A stretch of DNA of 64,000 nucleotides. Source: Clostridium magnum DSM 2767 (lineage in GTDB: Bacteria; Bacillota; Clostridia; Clostridiales; Clostridiaceae). The stretch is from contig NZ_LWAE01000001.1 in assembly GCF_001623875.1 (NCBI RefSeq), positions 806,001 to 870,000 of the forward strand, read 5' to 3'. The position numbers were made by a program, and so were the translations under genes. Below the pieces are notes generated by a model, which was not told the origin of the DNA, did not search any database, and was given only the letters and a program-made list of their open reading frames with translations. Below are positions 28,967-38,253 of this stretch, in pieces. Every line of letters begins with the position of its first letter. Positions within the stretch are counted from its first letter, which is position 1.

Positions 28967-29278
28967 ATGCAAATGTTAATCCAATTGTCACCAATAATAG
29001 CTATGTTGGCATTTTTCTACTTGGCAATAATTATACCGGAAAGCAGAAGAAAAAAGAAATATAAAGCTATGCTAGATAACCTTAAAGTAAATGATGATAT
29101 AATGACTAAGGGTGGTATAATAGGAAAGATTATAAACATACAAGAAAGATTTATAATTTTACAAACTGGTCCTGATAAGACTAAAATAAAGCTTGATAAA
29201 ACTGGAGTATTAAATTTACTATCTCAAGTTGAAACACAGGATAAAAGTGAAAAATCAGTTGCTAAAAAAGAAACATAA
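28967..29278 (+). CDS. yajC: Preprotein translocase accessory subunit YajC
   Basis: A 103-residue single-pass membrane protein. The hydrophobic N-terminus (QLSPIIAMLAFFYLAIIIPE) precedes the family signature RKKKYKAMLDNLKVNDDIMTKGGIIGKI. It associates with SecDF in the Sec export machinery; secD and secF lie 2.3 kb downstream. GGGAGGTGATTTG precedes the ATG. Confidence 0.95.
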   Translation: MQMLIQLSPIIAMLAFFYLAIIIPESRRKKKYKAMLDNLKVNDDIMTKGGIIGKIINIQERFIILQTGPDKTKIKLDKTGVLNLLSQVETQDKSEKSVAKKET

Positions 29279-29288
29279 AATTTAATCA

Positions 29289-29335
29289 TAAAACACCTTC
29301 TTTCTACATAGATACTATTAGATGGGGGGTGTTTT
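29289..29335 (+). promoter_or_regulatory. Inverted repeat covering the ribosome site of the yrzE-like gene
   Basis: AAAACACC (29289-29296) is perfectly complementary to GGTGTTTT (29328-29335). The right arm overlaps the GGGGGG ribosome site just before the GTG start at 29339. It could be a weak terminator after yajC or limit translation of the next gene. Confidence 0.4.
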
Positions 29336-29338
29336 AAA

Positions 29339-29707
29339 GTGGAAAAAAATAATGGTTATCTTCCTGCAGCGGAAGGAGTACTTAGGGGGTTTATAATAAC
29401 AGTAGTACTATTGCTTATTTTTGCAGTTGTAATGACATTTACTGAAGTCAGCGAAAAGGCCAGTTCAACATTCTATCTTGTTACAACTATTTTAAGTATA
29501 ATGTATGGTTCTATATATGCAGTTAGAAAGATAAAAAGGCGAGGTTGGTTGGTTGGTATTATAGTTACTATATTATACTTATTAGTACTGTATATGGTAT
29601 CGTTAGTATCTGGAAATTCGGCTGTAATTGGTACTGATAGAATTCCGAGAATTTTGTTAGCTATAATTGTTGGAGCTTTATCTGGTATAATTGGAATAAA
29701 TTTGTAA
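29339..29707 (+). CDS. TIGR04086/YrzE-like four-helix membrane protein
   Basis: A 122-residue protein made almost entirely of four hydrophobic helices (for example GFIITVVLLLIFAVVMTF and ILLAIIVGALSGIIGINL). The position after yajC matches yrzE of B. subtilis, and the pattern fits the TIGR04086 family, of unknown function. The start is GTG at 29339 behind GGGGGGTG. Confidence 0.8.
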   Translation: MEKNNGYLPAAEGVLRGFIITVVLLLIFAVVMTFTEVSEKASSTFYLVTTILSIMYGSIYAVRKIKRRGWLVGIIVTILYLLVLYMVSLVSGNSAVIGTDRIPRILLAIIVGALSGIIGINL

Positions 29708-29813
29708 AATAATAAGGACTAAAAGTTGGTAAGTTGATAGTCATTTAAACTTTATTTTATAAAGGATTTATGTTATAATCAAACGGAAAACTTTAAGAAT
29801 GGAGGAATTTTAT

Positions 29814-29951
29814 ATGAAACATATAAAGACTATAAACAGAACAAATTTAAAAGATAGCTTAAAGAAGCCAGGCTGTAAAGAATGTGCTAACTCATGTCAG
29901 TCAGCATGTAAAACTTCTTGCACTGTTGCTAACTTAGCTTGTGAAAATTAA
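29814..29951 (+). CDS. scfA: SCIFF ranthipeptide precursor
   Basis: A 45-residue precursor peptide beginning MKHIKTINRTNLKDSLKKPG. It contains exactly six cysteines (21, 24, 28, 32, 36, 43), the definition of the six-cysteine-in-forty-five-residue family that is nearly universal in Clostridia. Cys32 and Thr37 are present at the positions reported for the thioether crosslink in the C. thermocellum homologue CteA. GGAGGAATTTTAT precedes the ATG. The radical SAM maturase gene follows 119 bases downstream, with a hairpin between them. Confidence 0.95.
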   Translation: MKHIKTINRTNLKDSLKKPGCKECANSCQSACKTSCTVANLACEN

Positions 29952-29961
29952 TATAATTTAG

Positions 29962-29990
29962 AGCAGTAACATTATGTTACTGCTTTAAAT
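29962..29990 (+). terminator. Partial terminator between scfA and scfB
   Basis: A 9-bp perfect stem AGCAGTAAC/GTTACTGCT with a five-base loop is followed by TTAAATTT. It could lower scfB relative to scfA, giving more precursor than enzyme. Confidence 0.6.
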
Positions 29991-30070
29991 TTAAATAGAT
30001 ATTTGCAAAGTGAAATTGTTACTTTTGAAATATTAGATAAAACTTCAAGACTTTTAAGGAGGAAAAAAAT

Positions 30071-31438
30071 TTGGCAGATATTCATAAATTTAAACAGGGT
30101 GAAGAGTATTACGTAGTAGACATAAACTCAGGAGCAGTACATATAGTAGATGAGTTAGTATATGACCTTTTGGACGATGAGGGGCTAAGAAATATAGAAG
30201 ACCTCATAGCTGAACTTAAGGACAAGTATACAGAAGATGAAATAAGAGAAGCTTATGGTGAATTGGAAGAATTAATAAAAGAAGAGATACTTTATTCAAA
30301 AGACTTATATGAAAGCATAGCATTAGCTTCTGATAACTCAGAATCATTCGTAAAAGCTCTATGTTTAAATATAGCTCATGATTGTAATTTGAGATGTAAG
30401 TATTGTTTTGCAGATGAAGGAGAGTACAAGGGCTGTAGAAAGTTGATGACACCTGAAATAGGCAAGAAGGCTATTGATTTTGTTTTAGAAAAATCAGGAC
30501 CAAGAAAGAATATTGAAATAGACCTATTTGGTGGAGAGCCTTTAATGGCCTTTGATACTATAAAAGAAATCGTAGAGTATGCAAAGGAGAAGCAAAAGCT
30601 TCACAATAAAAATATAAGATTTACAATGACAACAAATGCTACATTGTTAAATGATGAAACTATGGACTACCTAGATAAAAATATGGGTAATATAGTTCTA
30701 AGTATAGATGGAAGAAAAGATGTAAATGATAAGGTAAGAGTAAGGGTAGACGGAAGCGGTTGTCATGATACTATCATGCCTAAAATTAAGAAAATGGTAG
30801 AGATGAGAGATAAATCAAAGCAATATTATGCAAGAGGGACTTTTACAAGAGAAAACACTGACTTTTTTGAGGATGTAAAGTTTTTAGCAAATGAAGGGTT
30901 TGATGAAATCTCAATAGAGCCTGTAGTTTTACCAGATGAACATCCTCTTTCATTAAGAGAAGAAGACCTTCCTACTATATTTGAACAGTATGACAAGCTT
31001 TATGAAGAGATGCTTAAACGTCATAGAGAGGGTAAAGAATTTAAGTTTTACCATTTCAATATAGATTTACAGGGTGGACCTTGTGTTTATAAGAGAATAT
31101 CAGGTTGTGGAGCAGGTCATGAGTATGTAGCTATCACTCCAGATGGAGATATATACCCTTGCCATCAGTTTGTAGGTAATGACAGTTTTAAACTAGGTAG
31201 CTTAGAAGATAACAGTGAGTTGAATAAAGAAATACCAAAACAATTTAAAGCAGCTCATATATATAATAAACCTGAATGCAAAAAATGTTGGGCAAGATTT
31301 TACTGTAGTGGTGGATGCCAAGCTAATAACTATAATTTTAATGGAGATATGAATATTCCTTATCACTTAGGATGTAAGATGCAAAAGAAGAGAATAGAGT
31401 GTTCGATTGCGCTCAAAGCAAAAATCATGGAAAAATAG
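30071..31438 (+). CDS. scfB: Radical SAM/SPASM thioether maturase of SCIFF
   Basis: A 455-residue radical SAM enzyme. An N-terminal RiPP-recognition-like segment (first 90 residues) precedes the CxxxCxxC cluster Cys105, Cys109 and Cys112 (HDCNLRCKYC). The C-terminal part has the SPASM cysteines in GGPCVYKRISGCGAG, DIYPCHQF, CKKCWARFYCSGGC and LGCKMQ for auxiliary 4Fe-4S clusters. It forms a Cys-Thr thioether in ScfA, as its homologue CteB does. The start is TTG at 30071 after AAGGAGGAAAAAAAT. No dedicated protease or exporter is next to it. Confidence 0.95.
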   Translation: MADIHKFKQGEEYYVVDINSGAVHIVDELVYDLLDDEGLRNIEDLIAELKDKYTEDEIREAYGELEELIKEEILYSKDLYESIALASDNSESFVKALCLNIAHDCNLRCKYCFADEGEYKGCRKLMTPEIGKKAIDFVLEKSGPRKNIEIDLFGGEPLMAFDTIKEIVEYAKEKQKLHNKNIRFTMTTNATLLNDETMDYLDKNMGNIVLSIDGRKDVNDKVRVRVDGSGCHDTIMPKIKKMVEMRDKSKQYYARGTFTRENTDFFEDVKFLANEGFDEISIEPVVLPDEHPLSLREEDLPTIFEQYDKLYEEMLKRHREGKEFKFYHFNIDLQGGPCVYKRISGCGAGHEYVAITPDGDIYPCHQFVGNDSFKLGSLEDNSELNKEIPKQFKAAHIYNKPECKKCWARFYCSGGCQANNYNFNGDMNIPYHLGCKMQKKRIECSIALKAKIMEK

Positions 31439-31588
31439 TTTTGTAGAAAATATAGAGCTACAATATTATTGGTAAAGTACCTCAAATTTTGATTAATCTT
31501 TTTATTGACGGGATTTTTCCTAAGTAATATAATTGCTAATGTATATGTTTGTAAATATAAGGTATTGATTATACAGAGGAGGAGAAAA

Positions 31589-32857
31589 ATGAAAAGTAGG
31601 GTAAGGAGTACCATATTATTTATTATATGTGTACTTGTGATAGGTTTTCTAGGTTATTCCGGTGTCTATGGTGTCAATGCTGGAGGGTATAGACTTAAGT
31701 CTTTTGGTGAAGTTATAAACAGAGGTCTCGACCTTCAGGGTGGAGTTTCAGTTCTAGAAGAGATTCAAGGAGATAACGTAGACCAAGAAACAATTAACAA
31801 AACAATTGAACTTATATCTATGAGAGTTAATAAGATGGGAGTAAGTGAAACTGTTGTTACTAGAGAAGGCCAAAAAAGAATTAGAATAGAAATACCAGGT
31901 AAGTTTGATGCTAAAGAAATAGAAGAGGGTATTGCTAAAACTGGTGAACTAAAATTTGTTGGTCCTGATAAGAGTACTATTCTTACTGGTAAAGATGTTA
32001 AAAAAGCTAGTGCATACATAAATCCTGAAGATGCTCAGCCTACTATTAGTCTTGAGCTTAATGATCAAGGTGCAAAGAAGTTTGCAGATGCAACTCAGAA
32101 ATTTATGGGTCAAACTATAAGTATTACTATGGATGATCAAGAGCTTACAAGTCCTACAGTTCAGGCCCATATAACTAATGGAAAAGCTACAATTTCAGGA
32201 AGTAAAAGTCTTGAAGAAGCGACAAGACAGGCTAACATTATTAATTCTGGTGCATTGCCTGTTACTGTTAAACCTGTAGAAACAAAAACAATAGGAGCTT
32301 CTTTAGGTGCAAATGCCCTTCCATTAAGTATACTAGCAGCTAAGGTTGGTATAGCGATAGTAATGCTATTTATGATACTTTACTATAGAATCCCAGGTAT
32401 TCTTGCAAGTATAGCACTAGTATTATACATATATATAGTCCTTTTAGCTTTTGCAAGTGTAAATGTTACATTAACGCTGTCAGGAATTGCAGGTTTCCTT
32501 CTAACGGTAGGTATGGCGGTAGATGCCAGCATACTTATTTTTGAGAGAATGAAGGAAGAATTGAAAAGTGGTAAATCAGTAAGAGCTGCTATAGATGCAG
32601 GCTTCCATAGAGCTATGTCATCAGTACTTGACTCTAACATAACCACAATTATTGCTGGTGTCGTACTTTATGGTCTTGGCTCTGGTGCTGTAAAAGGATT
32701 CGCACTTACACTCATTATAGGTGTTGCCTTAAGTATGGTTACGGCTATAACAGTAACAAGACTCCTAATAAAGCTTGCTGCTGGTATGGGATGGTTTAAA
32801 CACAAATGGTCTATAGGAACCTTCGGAGTACATGATTTCAGAAGGGGGGCAAAATAG
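31589..32857 (+). CDS. secD: Protein translocase subunit SecD
   Basis: A 422-residue membrane protein of the RND superfamily that drives late steps of Sec export with the proton motive force. It has one N-terminal helix, a large extracytoplasmic domain (motif GLDLQGGVSVL, D1 type) and a C-terminal block of five helices with TVGMAVDASILIFERMKEE. The ATG at 31589 is chosen because GAGGAGGAGAAAA lies directly upstream; an in-frame start 28 codons earlier has no ribosome site. secF follows one base after the stop. Confidence 0.97.
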   Translation: MKSRVRSTILFIICVLVIGFLGYSGVYGVNAGGYRLKSFGEVINRGLDLQGGVSVLEEIQGDNVDQETINKTIELISMRVNKMGVSETVVTREGQKRIRIEIPGKFDAKEIEEGIAKTGELKFVGPDKSTILTGKDVKKASAYINPEDAQPTISLELNDQGAKKFADATQKFMGQTISITMDDQELTSPTVQAHITNGKATISGSKSLEEATRQANIINSGALPVTVKPVETKTIGASLGANALPLSILAAKVGIAIVMLFMILYYRIPGILASIALVLYIYIVLLAFASVNVTLTLSGIAGFLLTVGMAVDASILIFERMKEELKSGKSVRAAIDAGFHRAMSSVLDSNITTIIAGVVLYGLGSGAVKGFALTLIIGVALSMVTAITVTRLLIKLAAGMGWFKHKWSIGTFGVHDFRRGAK

Positions 32858-32858
32858 T

Positions 32859-33731
32859 ATGCTTAAAATTATAGAAAAGTCAAAAATATGGTTTGCTATT
32901 TCTGCGATTATAATAATTATAGGGCTAGGAACTATAGCCACTAAAGGCTTAGAATATGGTCTAGACTTTAAAGGTGGTACCGTAGTTCAATTAAATATTG
33001 GAAAAGATTTTGATAAAGCTGATATTGATACTATAGTTAAGAAGTATGATAAAGATGCACAAACAAACAAAGTTAATAATACATACATAGAAATAAAAAG
33101 TGCAAATTTAACTAATGATAATATAAGCAGTATTGTAAAAGAGGTTAAAGAAAAGTTTAAAGAAAGCAGTTTAACAAATCAAGAAAGCATAGGAGCTTCA
33201 ATAGGTAAAGAAACAAGAACTAAGGCTATGCAGGCGATAATAATTGCATCTTTAGCTATCCTTGCTTATGTAGCTTTAAGATTTGAGTTCAAATTTGGTC
33301 TTGCAGCAATAATCTCCATTATACACGATGTGCTTATAATGCTTGCAGTTTATGCAGTATTTAGAATACCAATAGATTCAAGCTTTATTGCAGCTGTACT
33401 TACTGTTATAGGTTATTCTATAAATGACACAATAGTTGTTTTTGATAGAATTAGAGAAAATCAAAAATATATGAGAAGAGCAAGTGTTAGTGAACTTGCT
33501 AATGCAAGTTTAACTCAAACTATGGCAAGATCTATAAATACAGTTTTAACAGTTTTCATAATGCTTGTAGCAGTTTATGCTTATGTACCGTCAATAAGAA
33601 ACTTCTCAGAACCTCTTTTAGTAGGTATTGTATCTGGATGTTATTCATCTATATTTATAGCAACACCAATATGGGCAATGTTAAAAAAGAATGGTTCAAA
33701 AAACAAAAAAGTATTAAATACTGCTAAATAG
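32859..33731 (+). CDS. secF: Protein translocase subunit SecF
   Basis: A 290-residue partner of SecD with six helices. Signatures are GLDFKGGTVVQL after the first helix and VIGYSINDTIVVFDRIREN in the membrane domain. The ATG at 32859 follows GAAGGGGGGCAAAATAGT, with the ribosome site inside the end of secD, so translation is probably coupled. A strong terminator follows. Confidence 0.97.
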   Translation: MLKIIEKSKIWFAISAIIIIIGLGTIATKGLEYGLDFKGGTVVQLNIGKDFDKADIDTIVKKYDKDAQTNKVNNTYIEIKSANLTNDNISSIVKEVKEKFKESSLTNQESIGASIGKETRTKAMQAIIIASLAILAYVALRFEFKFGLAAIISIIHDVLIMLAVYAVFRIPIDSSFIAAVLTVIGYSINDTIVVFDRIRENQKYMRRASVSELANASLTQTMARSINTVLTVFIMLVAVYAYVPSIRNFSEPLLVGIVSGCYSSIFIATPIWAMLKKNGSKNKKVLNTAK

Positions 33732-33788
33732 TATTTAACTAATAAATTATAGTTTGATAAATTAACAATTTGTTATGATAAAATAAAG

Positions 33789-33822
33789 AATCTAGAGTAT
33801 ATAAAACTCTAGATTTTTTTAT
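33789..33822 (+). terminator. Terminator of secDF
   Basis: A 10-bp perfect stem AATCTAGAGT/ACTCTAGATT is followed by TTTTTATT. Confidence 0.9.
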
Positions 33823-33910
33823 TCTTAAAAATCTCTTCAGAAAGGGTTTGTAAAAAACGACAATATCAATTATAATATATATGCTTTCGATAAATTTGGA
33901 GGATTTTATT

Positions 33911-34783
33911 ATGGAGAGACAAAAAGGAAAAATGCATGATTCTAGATTTTCAGGTATGCAGGACCCTTTCCTTTTAAAAGGAATGAAAGAAGCCTTAAGC
34001 AGAATAATAGAAGCAGTAAATGAAAGAGAAAAGATTGTAATTTATGGATACTATGATTTAGATGGGATAACAGCTGTATCTTTATTATTTCTTGTTTTAA
34101 AATATTTAAATGCAGATGTTGAGTATTTTGTTTCTGATGATATAGATGATGATTTTAGTATAAATTCAGAAATTGTTAAAAATCACATAAAATTTTTAGG
34201 TGCTAAATTGATGATAACTGTTGGTTGTGGTGTTAACTCTGTAGCGCAGACTGAGTTATGCAAAGAATTAGGGATTGATGTCATTATAACAGATTATCAC
34301 AAATGTAAAGATGAATTGCCAGAGACTGTTGTTATAAATCCAAATCAAAAGGACTGTAAATACCCTTTTAAAGACTTAACGGCAGTAGGCATTGCTTTTA
34401 AGTTAGCACAAGCAGTATCTATGTATTATCAAATGAAATCTATAAGTAAATATTTAGACTTAGCTATGATTGGAACTTTATCAAGAGGTCTGAATATAAC
34501 AGGTGAAAATAAGCATATAATTAACGAAGGTATTCATCATTTAAATTATACAAATAATTATGGCTTTAAGGCTTTAGTAAAGATTCATAAAATTATCAGC
34601 ATAAATAAAGAAAGCATGTATAGATTGGCACATAATATTATACCTTCAGTAAAGAATAGAAGATGTGTAGATAATGCTAGAATAGCTGTAGAACTCTTTA
34701 CTACTGCTAATATGGATAGAGCTGAACAAATAGCTAAATACCTCAAGAATGAAATTGGAGGTAATGAATTATGTATACTTTAA
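33911..34783 (+). CDS. RecJ-like DHH domain protein with degenerate active site
   Basis: A 290-residue protein resembling the N-terminal DHH domain of RecJ, which in relatives is a longer exonuclease. Motif I survives (YDLDGITA, Asp49 and Asp51), but motif II reads TVGCGVNS where the family has an Asp (position 105 is Gly), and the DHH motif is DYHK (128-130). The DHHA1 nucleic-acid domain and OB domain are missing. It is intact, with GGAGGATTTTATT before the ATG at 33911, so it is more likely a repurposed than a decaying protein. A catalytic nuclease role is doubtful. It sits between secF and apt. Confidence 0.8.
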   Translation: MERQKGKMHDSRFSGMQDPFLLKGMKEALSRIIEAVNEREKIVIYGYYDLDGITAVSLLFLVLKYLNADVEYFVSDDIDDDFSINSEIVKNHIKFLGAKLMITVGCGVNSVAQTELCKELGIDVIITDYHKCKDELPETVVINPNQKDCKYPFKDLTAVGIAFKLAQAVSMYYQMKSISKYLDLAMIGTLSRGLNITGENKHIINEGIHHLNYTNNYGFKALVKIHKIISINKESMYRLAHNIIPSVKNRRCVDNARIAVELFTTANMDRAEQIAKYLKNEIGGNELCIL

Positions 34784-34889
34784 GAATATATTTTTAAAAT
34801 TTAAAAATATGTCAATAATTAATATATAAGTGTAAAATGAACTGAGAAGATTTATGTAGTTTTGGTATATAAATTGAGGGGGAATAGAA

Positions 34890-35408
34890 TTGGATTTAAA
34901 GAAAAAGATAAGAATAATAAATGATTTTCCTAAAGATGGAATAAGCTTTAAAGATGTAACTACTCTATTACAGGACAAGGATGCATTGAAATATACAATA
35001 GATAAAATGGCAGAGTATTTAAAGGATAAAAATATAGATGTAGTAGTTGGTCCAGAAGCTAGAGGTTTCTTATTTGGAGTTCCAGTAGCTTATGCTATAG
35101 GAGCTGGTTTTGTACCGGTAAGAAAGAAAGGTAAATTGCCTTATGATACTATTAGTGTAAATTATGATTTAGAGTATGGCAGTGATGAATTAGAGATACA
35201 TAAGGATGCTATAAAGCCAGGTCAAAGAGTTGCTATAGTAGATGATTTACTCGCAACGGGAGGAACTATAGGATCTGTTGCTAAACTTGTAGAGCAAATT
35301 GGTGGAGAAGTTGTAACTGCGAATTTTGTAATAGAATTAAAGGAACTCAATGGTAAATCTAAATTAGAAGGTTATGATATAATGTCTTTAGTTGAATATG
35401 ACCTCTAA
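34890..35408 (+). CDS. apt: Adenine phosphoribosyltransferase
   Basis: A 172-residue purine salvage enzyme making AMP from adenine and PRPP. The PRPP-binding loop is [31 protein letters not shown] and the start region [20 protein letters not shown] are typical. The start is TTG at 34890, with GAGGGGGAATAGAA upstream. It precedes relA with its own promoter region in between, an arrangement common in Firmicutes. Confidence 0.97.
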   Translation: MDLKKKIRIINDFPKDGISFKDVTTLLQDKDALKYTIDKMAEYLKDKNIDVVVGPEARGFLFGVPVAYAIGAGFVPVRKKGKLPYDTISVNYDLEYGSDELEIHKDAIKPGQRVAIVDDLLATGGTIGSVAKLVEQIGGEVVTANFVIELKELNGKSKLEGYDIMSLVEYDL

Positions 35409-35473
35409 ATAGATTTCTAATAATTATCTTAAACTATAGAATATATTAGTGATTGGCCATAAAGAAATTAAAA

Positions 35474-35540
35474 TTGCAAGTTTATATAGTATATAATATA
35501 ATATTAATAAAAAATTATGGCTGGTTTCTTAACCAGCCAT
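35474..35540 (+). promoter_or_regulatory. Promoter and 5' UTR hairpin of relA
   Basis: TTGCAA (35474-35479) and TATAAT (35497-35502) are spaced by 17 bases. Directly downstream, ATGGCTGGTT and AACCAGCCAT form a 10-bp perfect hairpin with a TCTT loop, at the very 5' end of the expected transcript and without a T-run. It may stabilise or regulate the message. Confidence 0.6.
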
Positions 35541-35561
35541 TGATTTTAGGGGAGTAGTAAT

Positions 35562-37742
35562 ATGCTGGAAAAGCTGATAGAAAAAATAGATAAGAATTGT
35601 AATAATGTAGATAAAGAGATGATAAAAAAAGCATATAATCTTGCCTATGAGGCACACAAGGATCAAAGAAGAGAGTCTGGTGAGCCTTATATAATGCATC
35701 CTGTAGAGGTAGCATATATATTAGCAGATATGGGCATGGATACTAGTACAATTACAGCAGGAATACTTCATGACGTAATTGAAGATACAGAATACTCTCA
35801 TGAAGATATAAGCAGGGAATTCAGTTCTGAAGTAGCTGATCTTGTAGAAGGTGTAACTAAACTTGGCAAGATAAAGTATAAAACAAAAGAAGAGCAGCAA
35901 GCTGATAATGTAAGAAAAATGCTTCTTGCAATGGCAAAGGATATTAGAGTTATATTAATAAAACTTGCAGATAGACTTCATAATATGAGAACTCTAAAGT
36001 ATATGTCTGTTGACAAACAGAAAGAAAAAGCTAAGGAAACCTTTGACATATATGCTCCCCTCGCACATAGACTAGGTATGTCGAAAATTAAATGGGAATT
36101 AGAAGACTTAGGCTTTAGATATATGAATCCTAATGAATATTATTTTATAGTAAGAAAAATTGCAGAAAAGAGAGTAGAGAGAGAAAAGTATATAGAAGAA
36201 ATAGTAGCACAGCTTAAAGATAGTCTTGATAAAGCTAGTATTCCATCTGATATAGATGGTAGACCAAAACATTTTTATAGTATATATAGAAAAATGGTTA
36301 AGAAGAATAGGACCGTTGATCAAATATTTGACTTAACAGCAGTTAGGATACTTGTAGATACAGTGAAGGATTGTTACGCAGTATTAGGAATAGTTCATAC
36401 AATATATAAACCTATACCAGGTAGATTCAAGGATTATATTGCAATGCCTAAACCAAATATGTATCAGTCTCTTCACTCTACAGTTATAGGACCACAAGGT
36501 AAGCCTTTTGAAATACAGATTAGAACTTTTGAAATGCATAAAACAGCTGAGTACGGAATAGCTGCCCACTGGAAATACAAAGAAGGTGTGGATAATGCTG
36601 AAGATATAGATAAGAAACTTACCTGGCTCAGAGATATTTTAGAATGGCAGAGGGAGACTTCAGATGCAGAAGAGTTCATGGAAGGATTTAAGATAGATTT
36701 ATTTTCAGATGAGGTCTTCGTGTTTACTCCAAAGGGTACTGTAATAAACCTGCCACATGATGCAACACCTATAGATTTTGCATATAAAATACATACGGAT
36801 ATAGGCAATAGTTGTATAGGCGCTAAAATAAATGGTAAAATGGTTCCTTTAGATTACCCTTTAAAAACTGGAGAAATTATTGAGATACTTGCGTCAAGCA
36901 CTCCAAAGGGACCGAGTATAGACTGGCTAAGCATGGTTAAAAGCAATCAGGCTAAGAGTAAAATAAGGTCCTGGTTCAAAAAAGCAAAAAGAGAGGAAAA
37001 TATAGTTAAAGGTAAGGACTCTCTTGAAAAAGAAGCAAAAAAGCAGGGCTACAATTTTGGAGAAATAGCAAAGGGCGAATTGTTAGAAAGTATACTTAAA
37101 AGATATAATATGAACATCATAGAGGACTTGTATGCAGCCATAGGTGTAGGTGCAGTAGCACCATCTACTATTGTTTTAAAAATAAAAGAGATGCATGCTA
37201 AGACTGTAAAAAGTGAGGTTACTGATTGGAGAGTTATACAGGATCAATTAAACAAAGGCAATAGTAATAAAATGCAGAAAACTAAGGCTACCTCTCCAGG
37301 TATAATAGTTAAAGGTGAAACCAATGTGCTTGTTAGATTTGCAAAATGTTGTAATCCAGTTCCAGGTGATGAGATAATAGGATATATTACAAAGGGTAGA
37401 GGCGTTTCTATTCACAGAAAAGATTGCAAAAATGTAGACTTTTTACTTCAAAATGAAGATAATAAGCTTATAGAGGTAAATTGGGGAAGACCTAAGGGTG
37501 CAGAATATGTAGCAGAAATTCAAATAAAATCAGAGAATAGAGATGGAATACTTTCAGAATGCATGGAAATAATAAGTGCTGCTAAAACTTCTTTGTATGC
37601 AGTAAATGCTAAGCCACCTAGAAACGGAATAGTATTTATAAATATAAAACTAAAAATATCTGATATCGAAGTTTTAAAAGATATAATGAAAAAGATAAGG
37701 AAACTTAGAGGCGTACTTGATGTTTATAGAACTAAAAACTAG
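35562..37742 (+). CDS. relA: Bifunctional (p)ppGpp synthetase/hydrolase
   Basis: A 726-residue long RSH enzyme. The HD hydrolase domain has MHPVEVAYILADM and ILHDVIEDTEYSHEDI; the synthetase domain has GRPKHFYSIYRKM, DLTAVRILVDTV and FKDYIAMPKPNMYQSLHST. The TGS domain (VFVFTPKGTVINLPHDATPI) and a C-terminal ACT domain follow. Both catalytic halves look intact, so it should make and degrade (p)ppGpp. GGGGAGTAGTAAT precedes the ATG. dtd follows after 30 bases. Confidence 0.97.
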   Translation: MLEKLIEKIDKNCNNVDKEMIKKAYNLAYEAHKDQRRESGEPYIMHPVEVAYILADMGMDTSTITAGILHDVIEDTEYSHEDISREFSSEVADLVEGVTKLGKIKYKTKEEQQADNVRKMLLAMAKDIRVILIKLADRLHNMRTLKYMSVDKQKEKAKETFDIYAPLAHRLGMSKIKWELEDLGFRYMNPNEYYFIVRKIAEKRVEREKYIEEIVAQLKDSLDKASIPSDIDGRPKHFYSIYRKMVKKNRTVDQIFDLTAVRILVDTVKDCYAVLGIVHTIYKPIPGRFKDYIAMPKPNMYQSLHSTVIGPQGKPFEIQIRTFEMHKTAEYGIAAHWKYKEGVDNAEDIDKKLTWLRDILEWQRETSDAEEFMEGFKIDLFSDEVFVFTPKGTVINLPHDATPIDFAYKIHTDIGNSCIGAKINGKMVPLDYPLKTGEIIEILASSTPKGPSIDWLSMVKSNQAKSKIRSWFKKAKREENIVKGKDSLEKEAKKQGYNFGEIAKGELLESILKRYNMNIIEDLYAAIGVGAVAPSTIVLKIKEMHAKTVKSEVTDWRVIQDQLNKGNSNKMQKTKATSPGIIVKGETNVLVRFAKCCNPVPGDEIIGYITKGRGVSIHRKDCKNVDFLLQNEDNKLIEVNWGRPKGAEYVAEIQIKSENRDGILSECMEIISAAKTSLYAVNAKPPRNGIVFINIKLKISDIEVLKDIMKKIRKLRGVLDVYRTKN

Positions 37743-37772
37743 CAGCTGATAGGGTTTAAGGGGGAGAGTTTA

Positions 37773-38222
37773 ATGCGTGTAATAGTACAAAGAGTTAGGT
37801 ACTCAAAGGTAGAGGTAGATGGAAAAGTTATAGGAGAAATCGATAGAGGCTTTAATGTTTTATTAGGTATATCTAAAGAAGATACAGATGAAGATATAAC
37901 TTACATGAGAGATAAAATACTAAACCTAAGAGTATTTGAAGATGAAAATGGAAAGCTTAATAAATCACTTATAGATGTAGGTGGGGAACTTTTAGTGGTT
38001 TCCCAGTTTACTTTGTATGGGGACTGTAGAAAGGGACGAAGACCGAGTTTTATAGAGGCTTTAGGTGGAGAAGATGCAGAGAAAATGTATGAAGAATTTG
38101 TTAGACAATGTAGAGAAGTATTGCCTAAAGTAGAAACAGGAAAATTTGGAGCTGATATGATGGTCACCATAGAAAACGATGGGCCTGTAACTCTTATGAT
38201 AGATAGCAAGAAAACATTTTAA
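37773..38222 (+). CDS. dtd: D-aminoacyl-tRNA deacylase
   Basis: A 149-residue proofreading enzyme that hydrolyses D-aminoacyl-tRNAs. The two signature motifs are [18 protein letters not shown] and [10 protein letters not shown]. The start [19 protein letters not shown] is the conserved N-terminus. GGGGGAGAGTTTA precedes the ATG. It lies downstream of relA, as in many Firmicutes. Confidence 0.97.
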   Translation: MRVIVQRVRYSKVEVDGKVIGEIDRGFNVLLGISKEDTDEDITYMRDKILNLRVFEDENGKLNKSLIDVGGELLVVSQFTLYGDCRKGRRPSFIEALGGEDAEKMYEEFVRQCREVLPKVETGKFGADMMVTIENDGPVTLMIDSKKTF

Positions 38223-38253
38223 AATATTATTTAATTAATGGGGAGGTATTTCT

